From Actinomycetes bacterium (lineage in GTDB: Bacteria > Actinomycetota > Actinomycetes > Propionibacteriales > Propionibacteriaceae): a stretch of 5,284 nt of DNA. Below are positions 1 through 5,284 of this stretch, one piece after another (position 1 is the first letter of the stretch; every line of letters begins with the position of its first letter). The notes below the pieces were generated by a model that saw only the letters and a list, made by a program, of their open reading frames with translations, was not told the DNA's origin and searched no databases. The DNA is taken from NCBI GenBank assembly GCA_021794705.1, contig JAJYQH010000103.1, positions 1 to 5,284 of the forward strand. The letters are read 5' to 3'. A program made the position numbers and the translations under genes.

Positions 1-202
1 GGAGCCCCTCCCGCACCTCGTGGAAGAGCCGCGACACGTTCCAGTGCAGTTCCCCGGACACGGGCAGCGGGTCGTGGGTGAACCGGTGCGCCTGCCGCAG
101 GTCGACCCGGACGCCGGCGGCGTCCGGGATGAGCGTGGCCAGCATGACCCGGCCGCTGGTCGCCCCGAGATCGACGGCGGCGAACGAGCGGGCCTCCCCC
201 AT
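1..202 (-). CDS. rhaB: Rhamnulokinase, N-terminal part (cut by the window edge)
   Basis: Rhamnulokinase phosphorylates L-rhamnulose to L-rhamnulose-1-phosphate with ATP in the cytoplasm, the second step of L-rhamnose catabolism. Only the first 67 codons are present; the gene runs off the left edge. The translation begins MGEARSFAAVDLGATSGRVM. The segment AAVDLGATSGRVML (residues 8-21) is the N-terminal phosphate-binding strand-turn of the FGGY/RhaB sugar kinases. It is followed by a typical RhaB stretch with FTHDPLPVSGELHWNVSRLF (about residues 41-60). The ATG lies one base after the rhaI stop (TGA-G-ATG). The only upstream purine run is a weak GGGG about 8 nt away, so translation is probably coupled to rhaI. 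Other FGGY kinases (xylulokinase, fuculokinase) share the first motif, but the HWNVSRLF block and the adjacent rhaI favour RhaB. Confidence 0.9.
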   Translation of the reverse strand, partial: MGEARSFAAVDLGATSGRVMLATLIPDAAGVRVDLRQAHRFTHDPLPVSGELHWNVSRLFHEVREGL

Positions 203-203
203 C

Positions 204-1382
204 TCAGGCGCCCCAGCCGGCCTGCTGCCCGCCCACCCGCTCGCGGGCGATGGTGGCGAGGTAGTCGGTGGCCCGGAACGCCTTGAGCGGGTCGGGGGCC
301 AGGCCGTGCTCCTCGCGGAGCTCGGCGAGCAACGGCCGGACGTCGGTGTCGTACGCGTCCATGAGGACGCCGTTCGCCCCCAGCACGTCGCCCGCCGCCT
401 GCGCCTCGGCGAGGGCCGCCCGGTCGACGAGCAGCGCCTTGGCTGTGGCCTCCTGGACGTTCATGATCGAGCGGATCTGGCCGGGGATCTTGTCCTCGAT
501 GTTGTGGCACTGGTCGAGCATGAAGTTGACGCCGGAGTCGGGGCTGAGGGCCCCGGCGATGACGATCTCGTTCATGATCCGGAACAGCTGGAACGGGTCG
601 GCCGCGCCGACGATGAGGTCGTCGTCGGCGTAGAAGCGGGAGTTGAAGTCGAAGGCGCCGAGCCGGCCGAGCCGGAGCAGCTGGGCGACGATGAACTCGA
701 TGTTCGTGCCCGGCGCGTGGTGACCGGTGTCGAGGACGACGAAGGCCTTGTCACCGAGGGCGAGGCAGTGCACGAGCGAGGTGCCCCAGTCGGGGATGTC
801 GGTGGCGTAGAAGGCCGGCTCGAAGAACTTGTACTCGAGGACCAGCCGTTCACCCTCGCCGAGCTCGGCGTAGATCTGCCGCAGCCCCTCGCCGAGCCGC
901 TCCTGCCGCGAGCGCAGGTCGTCCTGCCCCGGGTAGTTGAGCCCGTCGGCGAGCCAGATCTTCAGCTCGTGGCTGCCCGTGGCCCGCATGATGTCGATGC
1001 ACTCGAGGTGGTGGGCCACCGCCTTGCGGCGGATGCCGGCGTCCGGGTTGCACAGGCTGCCGAGCTTGTAGTCGTCGTCCTGGAAGACGTTGGAGTTGAT
1101 CATGCCGATGCTCACTCCGTGGTCGCGGGCGAACCCGGCGAGGTCGGAGTAGTCGTCGACCTTGTCCCACGGGATGTGCAGGGAGACCCGCGGCGCGTGG
1201 CCGGTGAACTTGTGCACCTGCGCGGCGTCGGCGATCTTCTCGTACGGGTCGCGCGGGGTGCCCGGGCTGCCGAACACCTTGAACCGGGTGCCCGAGTTGC
1301 CGTAGGCCCAGCTCGGCACCTCGATCGTCTGCTGCTCGAGCAGGGCGCGGGCCCCGGGATCAAGGTCGGCGAGGTGTGTCAT
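204..1382 (-). CDS. rhaI: L-rhamnose isomerase, Streptomyces/Gram-positive subtype
   Basis: Converts L-rhamnose to L-rhamnulose in the cytoplasm as a metal-dependent (usually Mn2+) xylose-isomerase-like TIM barrel. The 392-residue product fits this subtype and is unlike the E. coli RhaA family. Family blocks, numbered from the chosen start: PSWAYGNSGTRF (about 23-34), VSLHIPWDK (66-74), MINSNVF (94-100), LEYKFFEPAFY with Glu183, VVLDTGHHAPGTN with Asp218, His221 and His222, FDFNSRFYADDDL with Asp253 and Asp255, and FMLDQCHN with Asp290 and His293. The start is ATG at 1382 (MTHLADLDPG): GGAGAG lies 6 nt upstream and the family homology begins soon after. In-frame ATGs at 1400 and 1427 exist, but the outer one lies inside a LacI-type operator. 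By remembered alignment, residue 245 is Asp where the Pseudomonas stutzeri enzyme has a metal-ligand His. The gene is followed one base later by rhaB. Confidence 0.95.
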   Translation of the reverse strand: MTHLADLDPGARALLEQQTIEVPSWAYGNSGTRFKVFGSPGTPRDPYEKIADAAQVHKFTGHAPRVSLHIPWDKVDDYSDLAGFARDHGVSIGMINSNVFQDDDYKLGSLCNPDAGIRRKAVAHHLECIDIMRATGSHELKIWLADGLNYPGQDDLRSRQERLGEGLRQIYAELGEGERLVLEYKFFEPAFYATDIPDWGTSLVHCLALGDKAFVVLDTGHHAPGTNIEFIVAQLLRLGRLGAFDFNSRFYADDDLIVGAADPFQLFRIMNEIVIAGALSPDSGVNFMLDQCHNIEDKIPGQIRSIMNVQEATAKALLVDRAALAEAQAAGDVLGANGVLMDAYDTDVRPLLAELREEHGLAPDPLKAFRATDYLATIARERVGGQQAGWGA

Positions 1383-1388
1383 GTGCGT

Positions 1389-1394
1389 CTCTCC
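1389..1394 (-). promoter_or_regulatory. Ribosome binding site that fixes the rhaI start
   Basis: Minus-strand GGAGAG sits 6 nt before the ATG at 1382. Neither of the two upstream in-frame ATGs (1400 and 1427) has a comparable purine-rich site at the right distance. This supports the shorter 392-residue reading of RhaI. Confidence 0.75.
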
Positions 1395-1414
1395 AGTCAT
1401 CGTCGTCGATGCGT

Positions 1415-1426
1415 TGAATCGTTTCA
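1415..1426 (-). promoter_or_regulatory. LacI-family operator upstream of rhaI
   Basis: The minus strand reads TGAAACGATTCA, a 12-bp inverted repeat with one mismatched pair and the central CG step typical of LacI/GalR-family operators (ideal form TGAAACGTTTCA). It lies in the only real gap between genes, 33 bp upstream of the chosen rhaI start. A repressor bound here would probably respond to rhamnose or an RG-I-derived sugar. The repressor gene is not in the window. Seen: the palindrome and its position. Inferred: the regulator family and inducer. Confidence 0.65.
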
Positions 1427-1431
1427 TGCTG

Positions 1432-1437
1432 ACAGTA
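1432..1437 (-). promoter_or_regulatory. Possible -10 element of a rhaI promoter
   Basis: Minus-strand TACTGT fits the loose actinobacterial TAnnnT -10 pattern. A start site 6-7 nt downstream would fall inside the operator, a usual arrangement for repression. No convincing -35 hexamer is seen 16-18 nt upstream, within the 3' end of the lyase gene. This is a weak call from position and pattern only. Confidence 0.3.
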
Positions 1438-1445
1438 GCACCGCC

Positions 1446-4112
1446 TCACACCCCCGCGCCAGGGGACGCCGGAACGCTCGGCAGGGCGGCCGGGATGAGG
1501 GCGAGATTCTGGATGACGGCGAGGCCGTACTGGGCGGCGTCGTTGGTGCTCACCCACGCCGCCTCGGTGACCGGACGCAGCACCTCGGGGCCCTCCACGG
1601 TGGTCGTCTCCCAGACCCGCTGACGCTGCACCGGGTTGACATTGAGCCGGTCGACGCCCGCGTCGAACGACTCCCAGGCCCGGCGCGCGAGCTCCTCATC
1701 GCCCCGGCGGTGGGCCAGCCATGCCGACAGCCGGCTGTGCCCCTGGACGAGGGAGATGCCGGTGAGCTGCTGCCCGACCTCCGCCCGCTGCTCCTCCGGC
1801 GTGGCGAGGTACAACCGGCAGTACTGCTCCCAGGCGCCGGCGAACCCCGGCACCTCCTCCGGCGTCCCCTCGGTGAGCCGGATGAGCTCCGAGCAGACCT
1901 CCACGAGCCCGAACACCGCCGACAGGTGCGACACCTGGATCTGGTCGGGGAAGGCGTCGAAGCGGCCGGTGGCCAGGCGCAACCGTGCCTCGCCGCTCAG
2001 GAAGCCGCGGGGCAGGGCGGCGATCCCCTCCATCGTCCCGAGCAGCCGGTCGCGGGCCCGCTCGCGCACGGCGGGGTCGCCGACCCGCTCCCAGGCGGTG
2101 AGCCAGGCGGCGGCGAGCGCGCTCCAGTCCGTGCCGAGCCCGATGGAGACGACGTCCGGGTTGGCGACGTACCCGTCCGCGCGGACCTTCCGGTTGGGAT
2201 CGAGCACCGCGAAGGCCCGCTCGACCTCGGCGAGTTCTCCGAGGAGGTCGCCGGTGCGCTCGTCGGCGGACAGGTAGTAGAAGATCCGCCGGTAGATGGC
2301 CGAGGAGATCCGGGCCTGCTTCGCCGAGCAGCCCCAGTGCTGGACGTTGTGGCGGCTGCCGAGCATCGCGAAGCGGCCCTGGTGGTAGACGTCGACCTCG
2401 CCGGTGTGCCGGGTCATCGCCTCGGCGAAGCGGTAGGTCCGCGGCGACCCGGTGCGGAGGAACTGGTGCCAGAGGAACAGGTCGGGGCTGAGCTCGGAGT
2501 TGTCCCAGGCGAAGCCGCCGACGTCGTAGCGCCACTGGTGCCGGTCGACGTCGTAGGTGTGCATGACGTCGCCGTAGTCCCAGAACCCGTACCAGCGCCG
2601 CAGCTCGCGCTGCTGCACGTAGTAGTCGACCAGCCACTCGAGGCGGTCCTCGAGCCGCTCGGCGTCCGGCGTCGACCGGTCGACCGGGGCCCAGTCGCCG
2701 AAGATCCGCTGCTCGTGCAGGTAGTCGACCGGGGCGACGGCGACGGCGGGGTCCTGCACGGACGCCGCGTCCCACGCCAGGTCGTCGCCCGTCGGGGTCG
2801 CGGCGTAGGCGATCAGGTGCAGCTCGTGGGTGCGGGCGATGCCCCGGGGGTCGGAGAACCCGGGCTGGTAGTCCTCGTAGGTGATGTCCATGGCGCGGAG
2901 TTCCTCCTCCGTGCCCTCAATGCCCAGCCCGTCGTGGTAGCTGCGAAGGTCCATCGGCGGGGCGCTGGGCGACCACAGCCACAGGGTGAGCGAGCCGGCG
3001 TCCGCACCCGCACCGGCCACGTCGATCCGGGTCGGGTAGCTCTGCCAGAAGTCGCGGAGGCCCACGCCGACGCCGCCCGAGGGGTCGCCGAGGTAGGCGA
3101 AGCCCGCGGACCGGCCGCCCCCGGGGATCTTCACCCAGGAGCAGTCCGGCGAGGTCCGCTTGGCGAGGGTGAAACCGTCTGGGCTGTGCTGCTCCAGTCG
3201 CCAGTCGTTCCACACCGGGACGAACCGGAGCAGCCGCTCGACGACCTCCGAGAGGGCGGTGATCCGCCGGCCGGAGATTTGGGCGTCGCGTGCCTCGGCG
3301 CCGGCGTCCCGCCGCAGGCCGGTGATGCCCTGCGCGGCCTCGGTGAGAAATCCGGGCCGGCCGTCGGCTCCCATCGGCCCGGCGATCCGGACGTGCCGGT
3401 TGAGCGGATCCTCACGGAGCGGCACGGCGACGCGCAGCCCCAGGCCGGCCAGGCACTCGGTGGCGGGGTCGGCGTCCCAGAGCAGGGTGTGCACGATCCG
3501 CAGGTCGGGGCTCCCGGCGGTCGCATAGAGGCGCACCCGGAACGGGAGCCACTCCTCGACCTCCCGGTCGGTGGTCGCCCGCGGCACGTGCACGCCGTCG
3601 AGGCGCAGCACCGCCCGCACGGGGCCCGACTGCTCGACGCTGACGGATCGCACCTGCCCGACCCACTCCTCCGCAGGCACGGAGCCGGCCCGATCGCCGG
3701 CGGGGACGCCGCGCCGTTCGCTCACGAGCTCGACGTCCCGGGCGACCGGCGTGCCGTCGAGGCCGATCCCGGTGACCAGATGGTTTCCGGACCGTGGCAC
3801 CCGCCATTCGGTCGCGCCGGTGCGCACGACCACGGCCTCGGCGGTTTCGGTGACGCTCACCGGGTCGGCGGACGCCTCGGGCTCCCCGGGAGCGAGGGTG
3901 TGCTCCCCGTCGGGAAGCCCGGCCACGGCGTGTCCCGACCACTTGAGGCTGCCGTCCGGCCAGGTGGCCAACGGCCACGACTGCACCGGGACGCCGCCGA
4001 GGTGGAAGCCGCTGTCCGCGGCCACCTCTCCCCGCGGCCAGGGCATCCCCCACGCGACCGGGCGGTCAACACCGCCGGCGATGCGGCGGACGGGGGCCGT
4101 CGCCGGACTCAT
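1446..4112 (-). CDS. PcRGLX/YetA-like exo-rhamnogalacturonan lyase (PL26-type), probably cytoplasmic
   Basis: Likely cleaves rhamnogalacturonan I oligosaccharides from a chain end by beta-elimination, releasing unsaturated galacturonosyl-rhamnose. That activity is known for Penicillium PcRGLX; B. subtilis YetA is a bacterial relative. The product has 888 residues, normal for the family. The N-terminal segment WGMPWPRGEV (21-30) followed by VPVQSWPLATWPDGSLKWSG (41-60) is the hallmark of the PcRGLX/YetA N-terminal RIFT-barrel domain. A beta-rich region follows to about residue 450, including LWDADP (211-216) and DFWQSYPTRIDV (354-365). From about residue 480 an aromatic-rich helical (alpha-toroid-like) domain includes YGFWDYGD (508-515), FAWDNSE (534-540) and SRHNVQHWGC (586-595). 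There is no signal peptide or lipobox. The ATG at 4112 overlaps the esterase stop (ATGA), with GGAGG 4 nt upstream. A longer in-frame reading to 4235 is only antisense-free Arg/Gly-rich extension into the esterase gene. Family assignment is from motif memory; exact activity is inferred. Confidence 0.85.
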   Translation of the reverse strand: MSPATAPVRRIAGGVDRPVAWGMPWPRGEVAADSGFHLGGVPVQSWPLATWPDGSLKWSGHAVAGLPDGEHTLAPGEPEASADPVSVTETAEAVVVRTGATEWRVPRSGNHLVTGIGLDGTPVARDVELVSERRGVPAGDRAGSVPAEEWVGQVRSVSVEQSGPVRAVLRLDGVHVPRATTDREVEEWLPFRVRLYATAGSPDLRIVHTLLWDADPATECLAGLGLRVAVPLREDPLNRHVRIAGPMGADGRPGFLTEAAQGITGLRRDAGAEARDAQISGRRITALSEVVERLLRFVPVWNDWRLEQHSPDGFTLAKRTSPDCSWVKIPGGGRSAGFAYLGDPSGGVGVGLRDFWQSYPTRIDVAGAGADAGSLTLWLWSPSAPPMDLRSYHDGLGIEGTEEELRAMDITYEDYQPGFSDPRGIARTHELHLIAYAATPTGDDLAWDAASVQDPAVAVAPVDYLHEQRIFGDWAPVDRSTPDAERLEDRLEWLVDYYVQQRELRRWYGFWDYGDVMHTYDVDRHQWRYDVGGFAWDNSELSPDLFLWHQFLRTGSPRTYRFAEAMTRHTGEVDVYHQGRFAMLGSRHNVQHWGCSAKQARISSAIYRRIFYYLSADERTGDLLGELAEVERAFAVLDPNRKVRADGYVANPDVVSIGLGTDWSALAAAWLTAWERVGDPAVRERARDRLLGTMEGIAALPRGFLSGEARLRLATGRFDAFPDQIQVSHLSAVFGLVEVCSELIRLTEGTPEEVPGFAGAWEQYCRLYLATPEEQRAEVGQQLTGISLVQGHSRLSAWLAHRRGDEELARRAWESFDAGVDRLNVNPVQRQRVWETTTVEGPEVLRPVTEAAWVSTNDAAQYGLAVIQNLALIPAALPSVPASPGAGV

Positions 4113-4825
4113 CGGCCCTCCCCCTCGGCCTGCGCCGACTCGACGAGGGGTCGCAGCTCGCCCGCCACCGCGCGGGCCACCTCGCTCGCACCGAGGAGCG
4201 AGAAGTGGGTGTCGTCGCGGACGCCGTCGCGCCACAGGTGGTGCTCGCCCGGACCGAAGTGCATGAACAACCGCACCGATCCCTCGTCGCCGTACGCCTC
4301 GTAGACGGCGGCGCTCAAGGCCTCGACGTCGATGAGCGCCACGCCGAGCGAGTCGGCCAGTTCGCGCACGACGACCGGGTACTCGCCGTGCGAGCCCGCG
4401 TAGGTGCCGTCGACGAGCGTGCGGCGTCCCACCGGGGTGCAGAGCACCGGCGTCAGCCCGTGGTCACGGCAGTCCTGCACCATGTGCGCGAGGTTCTCCC
4501 GGTAGCCGCCCCGGGCGGCGAGGGAGGGCAGCTTCGAGTCGTTGTGCCCGAACTGGATGAGCACGAGGTCGCCGGGGTGGGCGGCCCGCAGCAGGGCGTC
4601 CCACAGCCCCTCCCCCCGGTGGCTCGACGTGTTGGCACCGCCCTTGGCGAAGTTCGCCACCGTGACGCCTCCCCCGGACGCCGACGGGCCCAGCAGCGCG
4701 TTGAGGTGCGTGCCCAGGTGCTCCCCCCAGCCCGACATCGGCCGCTCGACGGCGGCGTAGTTGGCCACGGTGGAGTCCCCGGCCAGCAGAACACTCGGTG
4801 ACACAGAAATCACGTTTCCTCTCAT
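4109..4825 (-). CDS. SGNH/GDSL rhamnogalacturonan acetylesterase-like (CE12)
   Basis: Likely removes O-acetyl groups from rhamnogalacturonan I oligosaccharides, as RhgT/YesY do in Bacillus. The 238-residue product carries the SGNH blocks in order. Block I is LLAGDSTVAN with nucleophile Ser18. Block II is NFAKGGANTSS with Gly62/Gly63. Block III is FGHND with Asn95. Block V is DDTH, with Asp204 and His207 completing the triad. GWGE (32-35) after block I and the closing DDTHFSLLGA resemble CE12 enzymes. There is no signal peptide: the first beta-strand starts at about residue 12, so the protein is probably cytoplasmic. The start is uncertain. ATG at 4825 overlaps the permease stop (ATGA) but lacks a spaced ribosome site. 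A GTG at 4813 (234 residues) has GAGAGG 4 nt before it. The ATGA overlap with the lyase gene downstream indicates co-translation. The substrate is inferred from neighbours; other plant-polysaccharide acetylesterases remain possible. Confidence 0.85.
   Translation of the reverse strand: MRGNVISVSPSVLLAGDSTVANYAAVERPMSGWGEHLGTHLNALLGPSASGGGVTVANFAKGGANTSSHRGEGLWDALLRAAHPGDLVLIQFGHNDSKLPSLAARGGYRENLAHMVQDCRDHGLTPVLCTPVGRRTLVDGTYAGSHGEYPVVVRELADSLGVALIDVEALSAAVYEAYGDEGSVRLFMHFGPGEHHLWRDGVRDDTHFSLLGASEVARAVAGELRPLVESAQAEGEGR
4117..4121 (-). promoter_or_regulatory. Ribosome binding site of the lyase gene
   Basis: Minus-strand GGAGG within a longer G-rich run, 4 nt before the ATG at 4112. It lies inside the last codons of the esterase and supports the 888-residue start over longer readings. 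Confidence 0.6.
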
Positions 4826-5284
4826 CCCTTGACCGATCCGATCAACATGCCCTTGGTGAAGTGCTTCTGGAGAAATGGGTAGAACACGAGAATCGGCAGC
4901 GTCGCGACGACGATGATGGCGAATTTCAGGCCCTGTTCCGGTGGCACGTAGTTGGGGTCGAGATTCTGGATCACGTCGGTCGATACGGTGACCTGCCGGA
5001 CGAACATCTGCAGCGTCCACTTGCTCGAATCGCTGATGTAGAGCAGCGGAGACATGTAGTCGTTCCAGATCCCCACGGCGTAGAAGAGTGCGAAGGTGGC
5101 GAGGATCGGCTTGCTCAACGGCAGCATGATCCGCCAGAACACCGCCATCTCGGACGCCCCGTCGATGCGGGCCGCCTCCTGCAACTCCTCGGGGATCTCC
5201 TGGAAGAAGTTCTTGACGATGATGAGGTAGAAGGGGTTGATCGCCATCGGCAGGATCAGCGCCCAGTAGCTGTTGAGCAGGCCG
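4822..5284 (-). CDS. Carbohydrate ABC transporter permease (MalG/LplC-like), C-terminal part (cut by the window edge)
   Basis: Inner-membrane permease of a CUT1-type sugar importer, here probably for rhamnogalacturonan or related pectic oligosaccharides. The visible 153 residues continue through the right edge, reading GLLNSYWALILPMAINPFYL at the cut; the Met near 5247 is internal, not the start. The EAA loop that contacts the ATPase is clear: EAARIDG at residues 36-42 of the visible part, followed by FWRIMLPLSKP. Three hydrophobic segments are seen at about 5-24, 57-82 and 119-139. The C-terminus, KHFTKGMLIGSVKG, is the usual ending of LplC/YtcP permeases. About half of a typical permease of roughly 290 residues is present. 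The stop overlaps the esterase ATG, tying import to RG-I processing. The sugar specificity is inferred only from the neighbouring genes. Confidence 0.93.
   Translation of the reverse strand, partial: GLLNSYWALILPMAINPFYLIIVKNFFQEIPEELQEAARIDGASEMAVFWRIMLPLSKPILATFALFYAVGIWNDYMSPLLYISDSSKWTLQMFVRQVTVSTDVIQNLDPNYVPPEQGLKFAIIVVATLPILVFYPFLQKHFTKGMLIGSVKG

Noticed and set aside
1383..1445. Rho-independent terminator between the lyase gene and rhaI.
   Set aside because: There is no G+C-rich hairpin followed by a T-run on the minus strand. The only clear dyad is the 12-bp operator.
4113..4235. N-terminal extension of the lyase by 41 residues (start at 4235).
   Set aside because: The extra residues are Arg/Gly/Pro-rich, out of frame within the esterase gene, and look like neither a signal peptide nor family sequence. 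The ATG at 4112 has a ribosome site and an ATGA overlap.
78..4304. A 1408-codon open frame on the plus strand across rhaB, rhaI and the lyase gene.
   Set aside because: It is the exact antisense register of rhaI and the lyase gene and is open only because those genes avoid TTA, CTA and TCA. Its translation is low-complexity Val/Gly/Pro/Arg-rich, with no recognisable domain and no credible ribosome site.
4807..4819. GAAA-N5-TTTC inverted repeat at the start of the esterase gene, considered as a second LacI-type site.
   Set aside because: It has an odd-length centre without the central CG symmetry, and it overlaps the ribosome site and first codons of a tightly coupled gene.
4829..4845. Near-palindrome TTGACCGATCCGATCAA at the end of the permease gene, considered as an operator.
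   Set aside because: It encodes the conserved IGSVKG ending of the permease family, so protein coding explains it. It lacks the half-site form of the operator before rhaI.
4826..5020. N-terminal extension of the esterase by 65 residues (start at 5020).
   Set aside because: This stretch is the permease C-terminus read in another frame and lies before the SGNH fold begins.
4822..5284. Lower G+C in the permease segment as a sign of horizontal transfer.
   Set aside because: The Phe, Ile, Lys and Asn-rich composition of a membrane protein explains it, and the gene overlaps the next one in an ordinary operon.

Overview
The window is strongly G+C-rich. All five genes lie on the minus strand, closely packed, with G/C-ending codons throughout. 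This, together with the Streptomyces-type L-rhamnose isomerase, points to a high-GC actinobacterium, probably a soil or plant-litter saprophyte. The genus cannot be fixed from this sequence.

In transcription order (right to left) the layout is: the C-terminal part of a carbohydrate ABC-transporter permease of the MalG/LplC type (4822-5284, cut by the right edge); a small SGNH/GDSL esterase resembling rhamnogalacturonan acetylesterases, family CE12 (4109-4825); an 888-residue PcRGLX/YetA-like exo-rhamnogalacturonan lyase, PL26-type (1446-4112); a 63-bp gap with a near-perfect LacI-family operator and a possible -10 element; L-rhamnose isomerase rhaI (204-1382); and the first 67 codons of rhamnulokinase rhaB (1-202, cut by the left edge). 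The first three genes are joined by two 4-bp ATGA overlaps, and rhaI and rhaB are separated by one base.

Read together, this is a pectin (rhamnogalacturonan I) scavenging locus. Acetylated RG-I oligosaccharides would be imported by the ABC transporter, deacetylated by the esterase and cleaved from an end by the lyase. Neither enzyme has a signal peptide, so both probably act in the cytoplasm. The released L-rhamnose would pass through rhamnulose to rhamnulose-1-phosphate. Three expected steps are not visible: the unsaturated rhamnogalacturonyl hydrolase (GH105), the rhamnulose-1-phosphate aldolase, and the rest of the transporter. They would have to lie outside the window.

The window contains no RNA gene, mobile element, CRISPR array or clear terminator. 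I see a coherent, recognisable catabolic operon and not an undescribed system. The points most worth checking are the operator that moves the rhaI start inward, the intracellular lyase/esterase pair, and an apparent metal-ligand substitution in RhaI.
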